Assembly (NCBI RefSeq): GCF_001618885.1 | Contig: NZ_CP015114.1 | Location: forward strand, 1,612,001-1,676,000 | Direction: 5' to 3' | From: Staphylococcus condimenti | Lineage (GTDB): Bacteria; Bacillota; Bacilli; Staphylococcales; Staphylococcaceae | Length of the DNA: 64,000 nucleotides | Shown here: in pieces, positions 53,075-61,902 of the stretch | Position numbering within the stretch: the first letter of the stretch is position 1 | Layout: every line of letters starts with the position of its first letter | The notes under the pieces: model-generated | Told to the model about the DNA's origin: nothing | What the model saw: only the letters and a program-made list of their open reading frames with translations | Database searches by the model: none | Program-made: the position numbers and the translations under genes

Positions 53075-55435
53075 TTGGAGAAGAGAGAAAACAAATACAG
53101 CATACGCAAGTTTGCAGTTGGAACGTCATCTATTTTAGTAGCTTCTTTATTTTTTATTGGAAGCGGAGGGGCAGAGGCAGCTGAAACATCACCTGAAAAG
53201 CAGACAAATACTGCACAAGTTCAAGAGTCTGCTAATGCAACGCAAACATCAGATACGCAGTCTGAAAGTAATCATCAGCAATCAACCCAAAACGACACGG
53301 AAACACACTCATCTTCAGAACTTGTTAAACAACCAGAAATTGACCGTCCATCTGATCAATCAAATTTACATAAGAGCACAGAGCCGTCAGATAAAACATC
53401 TGAAGCAATGAATACAAATCAACCAGCATCGCCGTCTGTTCAACCACAAGCATTGCCTACACAAAACAATCAATCAGAAAGTACAAATGAAAATGAAATG
53501 TCAAAAATTGATCAACATCAAGTGCAACCAAACATTCAAAAGGGTACTAACAACCAAGTGAGCAACACATCAGACGAAACAAGTGAACTCTCAGATGAAA
53601 CAAGTAATATAGAGAAAAAACCTGCAACGTTAAAGCAATCATCAGAAGAAGATACAGCGAAAGAGCAAAGCAATATAGCTACAGAACAAGCACCGCAGAC
53701 AACTTCAAACAAAGACCAGCAATATCCTGTTGAAAAAATAGCAGAAAATACATTAAAGCATGTGCAAAATGAAAATAAAGCCAATAAAACAAATGATGTT
53801 TCTAAACAAGCGTTTCCTAATAAGACAACTAAACCACCAGTAAGTGAAAATGAAAAAGCAGACAATCCTAAAGAAGTAGGAACAGATGCTCAAACAGATT
53901 TGAACAGTGTTGCAAATAATGTAAAACAAAATATAGAAAAAGCTTTGCCTAAATCTGAAAATAAAACAAATCTACAAAATAAAAATTCAGATTACAATAC
54001 ACAACCTGCCCTAAAGCAGCCGACACAACCATTCACAGCTCAAGCACAACCATCTGAACCACAAGCAGCGCCAAAACCTACTCATTCAGAACAAGATAAT
54101 AACTTTGTTTTGAAGCAAACATCTAATCAAAACGAACCTAATACAAAACAACCTGAAGACAATAAGAAAAACGACAATCAAAAAGGTATTGAAGTATTGA
54201 AAAGCAATGCTGCAGCAACAACAAATAATAAGAATACAGTAGAAAATGCGAAACCTGTTACAGATCAAACAAATAAAACAGCTGCACAAAAACAATATAA
54301 GAACCAAGACCCTATTATACTGGTACATGGTTTCAATGGTTTAGTAGGTGAAACAGCCGGACCTACAAGCGGGAACTACTGGGGCGGTGATCGCACAGAC
54401 TTGCAGAAGGATTTAGAGAATAATGGCTATAACGTCTATGAAGCAAGTATCGGAGCATACGGCAGCAACTATGATCGTGCGGTTGAACTTTATTACTATA
54501 TTAAAGGCGGTACTGTTGATTATGGGGCAGCTCATGCTGCAAAGTACGGACATGAGCGTTACGGCAAAACATACGAAGGTGTATACCCTGAATGGCAGCC
54601 AGGTCAAAAAGTACATTTGGTCGGACATAGTATGGGCGGACAAACAATTCGTCAATTAGAAGAATTCCTGCGTAACGGCAATCAAGAAGAAATCGATTAT
54701 CAAAAAGCACATGGAGGAACAATCTCGCCATTATTCCAAGGTAACCATGACAACATGGTCTCTTCAATTACGACAGTCGCTTCTCCGCATAATGGTACGC
54801 ATGCAGCTGATGTAGGTAATGAGGCTTTTATACGCCAAGTATTATATGACAACATGAAATTGCAAGGTAATAAATATTCCCAAGTAGACTACGGGTTGGC
54901 TCAATGGGGCTTCAAACAAGGTGAAGATGAGTCTTACCCAGATTATGTTGAACGTGTAAAGAAACAAAGTAAACTTTGGACCACTACAGATAATGCACTA
55001 TATGATTTATCACGCAAAGGTGCAAATGAACTGAATGAACGTACATCATTAAATCCGAATATTGTATACAAATCTTATACAGGGGAATCGACACGTCCAG
55101 GATTAAACGACAGACAACGTTCAGATATTCATATGGCTGCATCTAAACGCCTTACTGGTAATGTTATTGGTAAAGCTGATGAGAAAGAATGGCGTGAAAA
55201 TGATGGGTTAGTTTCCACAATTTCAGCACAACATCCATTCGGCCAAAACGCAACTCCTGTAACAGATGAAGTACAAAAAGGTGTATGGCAAGTTTCTCCA
55301 ATTCAACATGATTGGGATCATGGAGATTTCGTTGGTACGGATGCGACAGAAGCACAAATTAAAACAGAAGACTTACGTCAATTTTGGTTAGGTATTGCTG
55401 AAGATGCAGTGAAGAGTGAAGCTGTTACAAGCTAA
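53075..55435 (+). CDS. Secreted lipase with YSIRK pre-pro-peptide
   Basis: 786 residues from the TTG at 53075, chosen because GAGGTG lies 7 nt upstream; ATG 53060 overlaps that site. A YSIRK signal (NKYSIRKFAVGTSSILVAS, cleavage near EAAE) is followed by a long disordered Gln/Asn/Thr/Ser-rich pro-region of about 370 residues. The mature alpha/beta-hydrolase lipase starts around QYKNQDPIILVHGFNG. Catalytic Ser in GHSMGG (about residue 519), Asp in ENDGLVS and His in WDHGDFVG. This is the layout of staphylococcal lipases (Geh/Lip), which are exported as pre-pro-enzymes and processed outside. No LPXTG is present. Released fatty acids could feed the fad operon in this window. Confidence 0.88.
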   Translation: MEKRENKYSIRKFAVGTSSILVASLFFIGSGGAEAAETSPEKQTNTAQVQESANATQTSDTQSESNHQQSTQNDTETHSSSELVKQPEIDRPSDQSNLHKSTEPSDKTSEAMNTNQPASPSVQPQALPTQNNQSESTNENEMSKIDQHQVQPNIQKGTNNQVSNTSDETSELSDETSNIEKKPATLKQSSEEDTAKEQSNIATEQAPQTTSNKDQQYPVEKIAENTLKHVQNENKANKTNDVSKQAFPNKTTKPPVSENEKADNPKEVGTDAQTDLNSVANNVKQNIEKALPKSENKTNLQNKNSDYNTQPALKQPTQPFTAQAQPSEPQAAPKPTHSEQDNNFVLKQTSNQNEPNTKQPEDNKKNDNQKGIEVLKSNAAATTNNKNTVENAKPVTDQTNKTAAQKQYKNQDPIILVHGFNGLVGETAGPTSGNYWGGDRTDLQKDLENNGYNVYEASIGAYGSNYDRAVELYYYIKGGTVDYGAAHAAKYGHERYGKTYEGVYPEWQPGQKVHLVGHSMGGQTIRQLEEFLRNGNQEEIDYQKAHGGTISPLFQGNHDNMVSSITTVASPHNGTHAADVGNEAFIRQVLYDNMKLQGNKYSQVDYGLAQWGFKQGEDESYPDYVERVKKQSKLWTTTDNALYDLSRKGANELNERTSLNPNIVYKSYTGESTRPGLNDRQRSDIHMAASKRLTGNVIGKADEKEWRENDGLVSTISAQHPFGQNATPVTDEVQKGVWQVSPIQHDWDHGDFVGTDATEAQIKTEDLRQFWLGIAEDAVKSEAVTS

Positions 55436-55474
55436 AAACTTTAAGAAAAACCTTTTTAGAGAGGAGGAATATAA

Positions 55475-55540
55475 ATGACAGGTACACCTCAAGAACTATG
55501 GGAGTCATTTTGGAGAGTAGTGAAAGTTATTTTTGCTTAA
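55475..55540 (+). CDS. Putative 21-residue amphipathic peptide
   Basis: A short gene with a near-perfect ribosome site (GAGGAGGAA, 5-8 nt before ATG 55475). It encodes MTGTPQELWESFWRVVKVIF plus a terminal Ala, then a stop. From residue 7 the pattern of charged/polar residues (E7, E10, S11, R14, K17, A21) falls on one face of a helix and Trp/Phe/Val/Ile/Leu on the other. Size and amphipathicity recall alpha-type phenol-soluble modulins, which usually lack introns of other features such as signal peptides. It lies 39 nt after the lipase stop and 93 nt before a CorA gene, so a leader-peptide role (as with corL of enteric corA) is also possible. Confidence 0.5.
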   Translation: MTGTPQELWESFWRVVKVIFA

Positions 55541-55577
55541 GCGATAAAAATCGAAAACGAAGAAGCGGAGTTTCGCT

Positions 55578-55624
55578 CCCTCTATTAGTGGTAAAGACCA
55601 ATAAATTGCATCATAAATAGAGGG
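55578..55624 (+). promoter_or_regulatory. Possible SD-sequestering hairpin before the first CorA gene
   Basis: CCCTCTATT (55578-55586) is the exact complement of AATAGAGGG (55616-55624), which contains the ribosome site of the CorA gene. An alternative small hairpin GGAG (55567-55570)/CTCC (55576-55579) would compete with it. Layout suggests translational switching, possibly tied to the upstream peptide ORF. Confidence 0.45.
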
Positions 55625-55633
55625 GTGAAGCAG

Positions 55634-56584
55634 ATGACAGTTAGGTGTATGTATCAAGATAAAACGCACCAGTTTCAATCAACTGAACATATTCATGAAG
55701 TACCAAAAGACAGTGAATTCATTTGGTATGACATGATAGCACCTACGAATGAAGAAAAAGAGTTTTTGAAACAAACATTTAAATTAAGTACGAAAGAAAT
55801 AGAATCATCAGTTTATACATTATCTCAACCTGATATTTCACGGAATAAGCACCGGGAAGCACGACACATTATTGCACATACTTTAGTCGATAAGGATTTT
55901 ACAGCACGTGCACTAGGTATTACCATTGCAGGTAATACTTTAGTTACATTGCATCACTCTGAATTGCCGATAGTTTCAGATGTAGAACAAAAGCTATTGG
56001 ACCATCAACTTAAGGCTGATGCTGAATTAGTGACATTATCACTTTTAGAAGAGATTGTTGATACTTATTTTGTACATGTAGAAAAAATTGAAGAGCGTGT
56101 CTTTGCCTTTGAAACATATAATATGGAATCAGCGCGAAATAAAAAGCTTATGCAGCAAGTATTCGATATCAGAGCAGAAATTATTAAGTTGAAACGCATC
56201 TTATTACCAATGGAGCAGTTAATTGATACGATTAAAGCATTCGGTACTTTCGAAAAAGACTCGCAAAAATCGCAGTTGTTTTACGACATTTATAATCAAT
56301 TGAGACATGAAACTGAAACGTTAGCATCGTGTGAGGATTTAACAGATGAGATTAAAGATAACGATCAATCTTATCATACAACACGCATCAGTAAGGTTAT
56401 GAATGTGTTAACGATTATCTCATCTATCTTCTTTCCATTGTCTTTCTTGTGCGGTTGGTACGGCATGGGCTTCAAATACATGCCAGAATTAGAATGGAAA
56501 TACAGTTATCCAGTCTTTATTGTTATTGCTATTATTATTACAGCTGTGCTGGTGACGTTATTTAAAAAGAAAAAATGGTTTTAA
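55634..56584 (+). CDS. CorA-family metal transporter paralogue with GMG instead of GMN
   Basis: 316 residues from ATG 55634 (GAGGGGTG 6-8 nt upstream). CorA-type layout: N-terminal cytosolic alpha/beta domain, long stalk helix (about 150-245), and two C-terminal membrane helices, the first beginning near VMNVLTIISSIFFPLSFLCGW. The periplasmic-loop signature reads YGMGF, not the YGMNF of CorA, followed by MPELEWKYSYP as usual. GMN forms the Mg2+ selectivity filter, so this change may alter or abolish transport. A terminator separates it from the second copy, which keeps GMN. Confidence 0.85.
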   Translation: MTVRCMYQDKTHQFQSTEHIHEVPKDSEFIWYDMIAPTNEEKEFLKQTFKLSTKEIESSVYTLSQPDISRNKHREARHIIAHTLVDKDFTARALGITIAGNTLVTLHHSELPIVSDVEQKLLDHQLKADAELVTLSLLEEIVDTYFVHVEKIEERVFAFETYNMESARNKKLMQQVFDIRAEIIKLKRILLPMEQLIDTIKAFGTFEKDSQKSQLFYDIYNQLRHETETLASCEDLTDEIKDNDQSYHTTRISKVMNVLTIISSIFFPLSFLCGWYGMGFKYMPELEWKYSYPVFIVIAIIITAVLVTLFKKKKWF

Positions 56585-56594
56585 ACTGAAACTT

Positions 56595-56638
56595 AATGAC
56601 TTCTGGAGTAATCGTGTTACTTCAGGGGTCATTTTGTT
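56595..56638 (+). terminator. Terminator between the two CorA genes
   Basis: AATGAC (56595-56600) pairs with GTCATT (56628-56633) and the stem continues with CTGGAGTAA against TTACTTCAG; T-rich tail. Confidence 0.7.
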
Positions 56639-56711
56639 TCGAAAGAGTTTTCAACTGCTTCAACAGTGGTAATTAATACATAAAATCAACACATGAAAAG
56701 GCGTGAACATA

Positions 56712-57662
56712 ATGACTATAACTTGTATGTATCAAGATAAAAATCAAAACATTGTTACAACTAGTCATCTTGATGATGTGCCAAAAGACAGTAACTTTAT
56801 ATGGTACGACTGTATCCAACCCACAAAAGAAGAACGAGATTATCTTCAAAATGATTTGAATTTGAACCAAGATGAAGTTGCTTCATCCATTTATACACTT
56901 GGTCATCCTGATATCTATCACAATAAGGAAGAAGATATTAAGCATATTGTGGTGCATACATTAGATACAAAAGACTTCTCAGCGCGTCCATTAAATATTA
57001 CGATAACGGAAAATAGTTTAGTGACGATTCACGATTCTAAGGTTCCTATCATAGATTATTTACAAAAATCTGTGAAAAATAGTGATATTAAACCTGATGC
57101 AGAAATTATCACTTTAAAATTATTGCATGAGGTTATTAAGTCATATTTTACGTACGTTGATGAGATAGAAGAAGAAGTCTTCAACTTAGAATATCAAAAT
57201 GTTGATTCTGACCAAAATAAGAAAATGATGAAGGAAGTTTATAATATACGTGCAGAAATTATTAAATTGAAACGTGTTATTCTTCCAATGGAACAATTGG
57301 CAGAAACCATTCAGGAGTCAAATCATTTTGTAGGAGATCAGCATAAGAAGCGGATGGTGCATCGTATATTAAATCAATTGAAACACCAATCTGCTACATT
57401 GAAAGCGTGCGAAGAATTGACCGATGAGATTAAAGATAATAATCAGTCCTATCATTCAGGACGAATTAATAGTGTGATTAATGTTTTAACCATACTTTCA
57501 TCTATATTTTTCCCATTAACACTACTTACAGGCTGGTTTGGTATGAACTTTACTAATATGCCGGAATTACATTGGAAATATAGTTATTTCGTCTTTATTG
57601 GTGTAATGGCATTATTATCTATTGCCTTAATCGTGTTATTCAAAAAGAAAAGATGGTTCTGA
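56712..57662 (+). CDS. CorA-family magnesium/divalent cation transporter
   Basis: 316 residues from ATG 56712 (AGGCGTG upstream). Clearly paralogous to the preceding gene along the whole length (same QDK start, ITEN/ITIA strands, RAEIIKLKR stalk motif, and LTDEIKDN.QSYH). It has the canonical GMN motif in WFGMNFTNMPELHWKYSY between the two C-terminal membrane helices. Predicted pentameric Mg2+ (or Co2+/Ni2+) channel. Tandem duplication followed by divergence of the first copy is the simplest history. Confidence 0.88.
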   Translation: MTITCMYQDKNQNIVTTSHLDDVPKDSNFIWYDCIQPTKEERDYLQNDLNLNQDEVASSIYTLGHPDIYHNKEEDIKHIVVHTLDTKDFSARPLNITITENSLVTIHDSKVPIIDYLQKSVKNSDIKPDAEIITLKLLHEVIKSYFTYVDEIEEEVFNLEYQNVDSDQNKKMMKEVYNIRAEIIKLKRVILPMEQLAETIQESNHFVGDQHKKRMVHRILNQLKHQSATLKACEELTDEIKDNNQSYHSGRINSVINVLTILSSIFFPLTLLTGWFGMNFTNMPELHWKYSYFVFIGVMALLSIALIVLFKKKRWF

Positions 57663-57664
57663 TA

Positions 57665-57694
57665 TCAAAAAAGCGCATCCTCTCGGGTGCGCTT
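57665..57694. terminator. Terminator between CorA and the membrane-anchored protein
   Basis: AAGCGCATCC (57671-57680) pairs with GGGTGCGCTT (57685-57694), one wobble; a run of six A at 57665-57670 makes a T tract for the minus-strand gene. Confidence 0.8.
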
Positions 57695-57702
57695 AAATCA
57701 TG

Positions 57703-58167
57703 TTATTGTGGTACAGATGAACCTGAATTTACTTCAGCTCCAGGTTCGGCTATTTCTCCTCGAGCAGCCTTTTCATATATTTCTTGTTGTGCAGCATACC
57801 CTGAGTTATCTTCTGTGTTGTTTTCAACTGAAGCATCTAGAGTATTGGCATTGCTTTGAGGGTTTTGTACATTTTGATTATTATAACTGTTTCCATCAGG
57901 TACAGCTGTTTGATTGTTGTAGTCAGCACCATAATTTTGTTCAGTAGGTATACTTGCCTCTGTTTCAGCATTTTGATTGTTTTCAGTGTTATCTTTATTG
58001 TTTTTATCTTTGTCTTTGTCTTTTTTAGGCTCTTTTGTAGAGTCTTTCTTTTCTGATACATTTTTTTGACCCTTTTGATGTGAATCGTCTGTAAATGCTA
58101 GATATCCTGTGAAACATATACCTATGAGTAAGAAAAGAAAAATAAAGATGCTAAAAATCTTTTTCAA
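57703..58167 (-). CDS. Single-pass membrane-anchored, low-complexity protein
   Basis: 154 residues if TTG 58167 is the start, which suits GGGGGA 8 nt upstream; ATG 58182 has no ribosome site. A hydrophobic helix (IFSIFIFLFLLIGICFTGYLAF) is followed by a Lys/Asp-rich stretch (KKDKDKDKNNKDN), an Asn/Gln/Thr-rich stretch (NNQNVQNPQSNAN) and a short ordered-looking C terminus (YAAQQEIYEKAARGEIAEPGAEV). No family recognised; a surface-exposed or stress-related tail protein is possible. Confidence 0.65.
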   Translation of the reverse strand: MKKIFSIFIFLFLLIGICFTGYLAFTDDSHQKGQKNVSEKKDSTKEPKKDKDKDKNNKDNTENNQNAETEASIPTEQNYGADYNNQTAVPDGNSYNNQNVQNPQSNANTLDASVENNTEDNSGYAAQQEIYEKAARGEIAEPGAEVNSGSSVPQ

Positions 58168-58270
58168 TTTGATATCCCCCATTTTTAATCTATAAGATAA
58201 GTTTAAATGATTTTAGACATCTTTACTATAATAATTTTAATAATTGCTAACAACAAAAATAAAGTATAAA

Positions 58271-58294
58271 AAAACTGAGCATTAGCCCAGTTTT
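58271..58294 (-). terminator. Terminator after nagB
   Basis: AAAACTG and CAGTTTT arms with GC/GC next to the loop; on the minus strand it is followed by seven T. Confidence 0.75.
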
Positions 58295-59021
58295 AGAGTG
58301 CTTGATAAATTGTTTCGTCAACAATAATCTCGACATTCGGGTGATTATGCAAGATTGAAGCAGGAAGATCTTCAGAAACATTACCGGTTGCTAGACGTTG
58401 AATCGCGTCAATTTTTTTCTCGCCGAAAGCAAGTAAAATAATACGTTGCGCGCGCATAATGGAAGAAAGTCCCATTGAAACAGCTTGCTTCGGTACTTCA
58501 TCTTCAGTTTCGAAGTGTACACTATTGGCATGCAACGTAGAAGGCGTTAAATCCACAATGCGTGTAACACTGTCAAAAGGAGTGCCAGGTTCATTGAAAC
58601 CGATATGTCCATTTTCACCGATGCCAAGAATTTGAATATCAGGTTGACCGATCTCTTGCAGTAATTTTTCGTAACGTTCGCCTTCATGCTCCATTGCATC
58701 TGAAATGCCCTTAGGAATATGAATATTATTTTGATTCCAGCCATCATATTGTTTAAATAAACGTTCATTCATATACGTATGATAACTTTGTGTATGGTCT
58801 GCATTAAGGCCAACATATTCATCCAGATTAAAAGTGCGCACCTGACTGACATCTGTTTTATTAGATTTTAATAGGTCGGACAATTGAGGATAGAGATCAA
58901 CCATTGTAGAACCTGTAGCTAAACCTAAAATTGCATTAGGCTTTTTCTTGATTGTTTTCAGCATCTCTATTGCTGTATAAATACTTGCTGTGTTTTTGTC
59001 CTTTAAATTATAAATTTCCAT
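58293..59021 (-). CDS. nagB: NagB, glucosamine-6-phosphate deaminase
   Basis: 242 residues from ATG 59021, near the ~250 typical of Firmicutes; the longer frame begins far inside nanE. Converts GlcN-6-P to fructose-6-P and ammonia. Seen: LGLATGSTM (substrate phosphate loop), FNLDEYVGL with the catalytic Asp-Glu region, GIGENGHIGFNEPG with the catalytic His, and a C-terminal LPASILHNHPNVEII. Follows nanE by 22 nt and joins the sialic acid pathway to glycolysis (a NagA deacetylase is not seen in this window). Confidence 0.92.
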   Translation of the reverse strand: MEIYNLKDKNTASIYTAIEMLKTIKKKPNAILGLATGSTMVDLYPQLSDLLKSNKTDVSQVRTFNLDEYVGLNADHTQSYHTYMNERLFKQYDGWNQNNIHIPKGISDAMEHEGERYEKLLQEIGQPDIQILGIGENGHIGFNEPGTPFDSVTRIVDLTPSTLHANSVHFETEDEVPKQAVSMGLSSIMRAQRIILLAFGEKKIDAIQRLATGNVSEDLPASILHNHPNVEIIVDETIYQAL

Positions 59022-59043
59022 AATTCTGATTCTCCCAACTTGC

Positions 59044-59718
59044 TTATGACTGATCTTTTGCTGCTTGAACAAAGCGTTCTGTGATTTGTTTCGGACGTGT
59101 AATTGCGCCGCCTACTACTGTACAATGCACGCCGAGATTGCTGACAGTTTGATACATCTCAGGTGTAATGACGTTTCCTTCAGCAATAACTTTTGCATTT
59201 ACTTTCTCTAAAACCTCTTTTAAAAATGCAAAATCATTTTCAAAAAGAATATGGCCTTTAGTATAAGAAGTATAACCGCGAAGCGTTGTACCAACATAAT
59301 CAAAACCTAGTTTGTCAGCATTGATGGCTTCTTCAACTGTAGAAATATCTGCCATAATTTCTACATTAGGTGCATGTTTACGAATGTAGGTTACTAATTC
59401 TTCCAACGACTCTTTCGGACGTTTTTGTTTTGTAGCGTCTAAAGCGATGACTTCACAACCACTTTCAATTAATTCATCAACTTCTTTAGAAGTAGCAGTA
59501 ATGAATACATCCGAACCTTCGTAATCTCGTTTGACGATACCGATGATAGGCAGAGGGACTTCTGTTTTAATTGCTTCGATATCTTCTTTTGTATTAGCAC
59601 GAATACCAACTGCGCCACCCTCATAAGCAGCAAGTGCTAATTTTGACATTATAAATGATGAATGCAATGGTTCATCAGGCAATGCTTGGCATGAAACTAT
59701 TAATCCTTGTGGCAACAT
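59044..59718 (-). CDS. nanE: NanE, N-acetylmannosamine-6-phosphate 2-epimerase
   Basis: 224 residues from ATG 59718, beginning [20 protein letters not shown], matching the S. aureus start; six extra codons upstream would leave the ribosome site too close. Converts ManNAc-6-P to GlcNAc-6-P. TIM-barrel motifs: [45 protein letters not shown] and VVGGAITRP. Upstream partner of nagB on the minus strand and divergent from nanR. Confidence 0.92.
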   Translation of the reverse strand: MLPQGLIVSCQALPDEPLHSSFIMSKLALAAYEGGAVGIRANTKEDIEAIKTEVPLPIIGIVKRDYEGSDVFITATSKEVDELIESGCEVIALDATKQKRPKESLEELVTYIRKHAPNVEIMADISTVEEAINADKLGFDYVGTTLRGYTSYTKGHILFENDFAFLKEVLEKVNAKVIAEGNVITPEMYQTVSNLGVHCTVVGGAITRPKQITERFVQAAKDQS

Positions 59719-59829
59719 AATAACGACACTCTCCATCTCTCTAGTGTATTTGTAAATTAAGTAGGCTAGTTTCCTTTATCATCTTTATCATAGCACCAAG
59801 AAAATTTTAATCAATTATAAATAACGATT

Positions 59830-59844
59830 TGAAAAAGATTTTCA
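59830..59844. promoter_or_regulatory. Candidate NanR operator upstream of nanR/nanE
   Basis: TGAAAAAGATTTTCA, an inverted repeat in the nanE-nanR divergent region. It closely matches the palindrome at 61729 upstream of nanA, supporting a shared regulator. Confidence 0.5.
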
Positions 59845-59885
59845 TTTATACTAAAGTTAAACTAAGAAACGAGGGGGATGAAACT

Positions 59886-60698
59886 GTGAAATTTGAAAAT
59901 CGTGTTCAGCAAAATCGTCATTTACTAACCAAAATGGATAAGAAAATCGTAGAATTTGTGCAAACGCATGAATTAGATGATAGTTTTTCGACTATCAATT
60001 CACTCGCACATGCAATTGGTACTTCACCAGCTACAATTACACGTTTTAGCAATAAGTTGGACTATGCGAATTTCCAAGATATGAAGTTTAATCTACAACA
60101 TGAAAAATCTGAAAAAGTTGTAGAAAATGCACCGCTTGTTCAACAAATTCATCGTTATCATCAAAGTATTATTCAACAAACTGGAGAATTCATATCAGAA
60201 GAAAAAATTAAGCGTTTTGCCCATTATTTGAAAACAAGCCGCCAAGTGAGTTATGCAGGATTAGGAAGCTCGGGATTAACTGCGAGTGAATTTTATTATC
60301 GAACATTACGTATGGGTGTTAAAGGAATGGTTTCAACAGATACACATCAAATGAAAATATCAGCGTCACTGCTTTCATCAAAAGATATGTTTGTCGCTAT
60401 CTCTAATAGCGGTGAAACAACTGAACTAGCAGAAGCTGCTCAAATTGCACATAAGCAAGGGGCGTATGTCGCAGTCATTACAAATTATGAAGGAAGCACG
60501 ATTACAGAACATGCTGATCTTGTTTTGATTACCAGTGATCAATCACGCATTCATGATACACGCTTTATCAACACTCAAATAGCGACTACATTTTTAATGG
60601 ATATTGTGTGTTACTTATTGTTGAACAATGCTTATATGCATAAAAGTTATCAGCATACACGCCAAACTATTTTAGGGAAGAAAGATTCGTTGGGTTAG
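59886..60698 (+). CDS. nanR: NanR, RpiR family sialic acid regulator
   Basis: About 270 residues from GTG 59886 (GAGGGGG 8 nt upstream); an earlier in-frame codon would overlap the operator. The N-terminal helix-turn-helix reads STINSLAHAIGTSPATITRFSNKLDY, followed by a SIS domain (VSYAGLGSSGLTASEF, ISNSGETTELAEAAQ) that senses a sugar phosphate, ManNAc-6-P in S. aureus NanR. Likely controls nanE-nagB, nanA-nanT and nanK. Confidence 0.87.
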   Translation: MKFENRVQQNRHLLTKMDKKIVEFVQTHELDDSFSTINSLAHAIGTSPATITRFSNKLDYANFQDMKFNLQHEKSEKVVENAPLVQQIHRYHQSIIQQTGEFISEEKIKRFAHYLKTSRQVSYAGLGSSGLTASEFYYRTLRMGVKGMVSTDTHQMKISASLLSSKDMFVAISNSGETTELAEAAQIAHKQGAYVAVITNYEGSTITEHADLVLITSDQSRIHDTRFINTQIATTFLMDIVCYLLLNNAYMHKSYQHTRQTILGKKDSLG

Positions 60699-60734
60699 TC
60701 TGACGTTTGTCTGAAGTAAGACTGAAGGGGAGTT

Positions 60735-60793
60735 AAAAACCGCTCCAAATCAATGTTTTAAAGTAATTCGACATTGAGTGGAACGGTTTTTTT
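60735..60793. terminator. Bidirectional terminator between nanR and nanK
   Basis: AAAAACCGCTCCA (60735-60747) pairs with TGGAACGGTTTTT (60779-60791), one mismatch, with internal pairing AATCAATGT/ACATTGA; overlaps the nanK stop. Confidence 0.8.
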
Positions 60794-61658
60794 ATTTTAC
60801 TGAAACTGCACCAAAAAGTGCAGCATTGTTTTCAGTTTGAGTTGTTTGTAAGCGTGCGATGCCATAATCAGGAGGTAAGAAATCATGTATTTTAGGTTCG
60901 ATATATTTTAGTAATGTTTCACCTTGTGCAGAAATTCCACCTCCAATTAAAATCAAGCCAGGATCATACATAATTTGAATTTGAGCAATTCCTTCAGCAA
61001 CATAAGCAGACCATTGATTTAATATTGCTCTCGCTTGTGTATGTCCTTCTTCTGCTAATTCAAATAATTTAGGAACTGCTGTTTCAAATTCAAAACCGTT
61101 CTCTAGCATCAAATTTTTTAAAGCAGAAGTAGAAGCGCGTTTTTCAAATGTCTTATCATCTTCGGCGCGATAGAGTAAGTAACCAATTTCATTCGCACGA
61201 TGACGTTCTCCAGGATATAGACCGATATCACGATTATAAAACGCACCACCGATACCAGTACCTAGTGTTAAACAAAAGATATTTTCCTCTTCATAATGTT
61301 GAAAAGCAAGTTCACCTAACAGTGCAGAATCCACATCATTATATATTTTAATATTGTTTGATAAATCACTTAAAGCACGATAAAAGTTAGTGCCATCAAA
61401 ATTTTGAATGGTTGGACCAGTATAAACAATTTCTCCGCGCTCTGAATCAACCACGCCAGCACTGGAAATACCGATAAACGGCGATGAAAGTTCGTGTTGC
61501 TCTATGTAATCAATAATTAATCGACGAACTTCATCTACTATAAGTACTTCTATATTGTCAGGTGTTGGAATCTTCACATATTCGATGATATTTAAATCGT
61601 TGTCTAATACGGCAGCTTTGATGTTCGTTCCGCCGATGTCTACTGCAATGCTATACAT
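60792..61658 (-). CDS. nanK: NanK, N-acetylmannosamine kinase (ROK family)
   Basis: 288-residue ROK kinase phosphorylating ManNAc. ATP loop VDIGGTNIKAAVLD at the start, IYNDVDSALLGEL with the catalytic Asp, TLGTGIGGAFYN, and GIGEISAQG-like GGGISAQGETL near the C terminus. The ROK zinc-binding Cys cluster is not clear, so zinc binding may be absent. Convergent with nanR and divergent from nanA. Confidence 0.88.
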   Translation of the reverse strand: MYSIAVDIGGTNIKAAVLDNDLNIIEYVKIPTPDNIEVLIVDEVRRLIIDYIEQHELSSPFIGISSAGVVDSERGEIVYTGPTIQNFDGTNFYRALSDLSNNIKIYNDVDSALLGELAFQHYEEENIFCLTLGTGIGGAFYNRDIGLYPGERHRANEIGYLLYRAEDDKTFEKRASTSALKNLMLENGFEFETAVPKLFELAEEGHTQARAILNQWSAYVAEGIAQIQIMYDPGLILIGGGISAQGETLLKYIEPKIHDFLPPDYGIARLQTTQTENNAALFGAVSVK

Positions 61659-61728
61659 ACTAAATTTCTCCTATATTTATAACCATTATATTCATAACGA
61701 TAGATTTCAGAAAGGCTATAACTCTTTT

Positions 61729-61743
61729 TGAAAATTATTTTCA
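61729..61743. promoter_or_regulatory. Candidate NanR operator between nanK and nanA
   Basis: TGAAAATTATTTTCA, a perfect 7+1+7 palindrome that matches the site upstream of nanR. Suits an RpiR-family regulator. Confidence 0.55.
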
Positions 61744-61795
61744 TTAAATTAGAACAATTGTGTTAAAATTTTTCAATTTCAGTTGTTCAGCAAAA

Positions 61796-61809
61796 TGATA
61801 GCGTTTACA
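61796..61809. promoter_or_regulatory. cre-like site before nanA
   Basis: TGATAGCGTTTACA, one mismatch from the cre consensus, 94 nt upstream of the nanA start. Suggests glucose repression of sialic acid use. Confidence 0.5.
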
Positions 61810-61902
61810 ATTAGGTTTGTAAATACGAAATAAAAGTAGGACAAGCGAAATTTATCATTTAGGACAGAAAAATATAGATAACTTATTTTGGAGGAATGCA
61901 AA

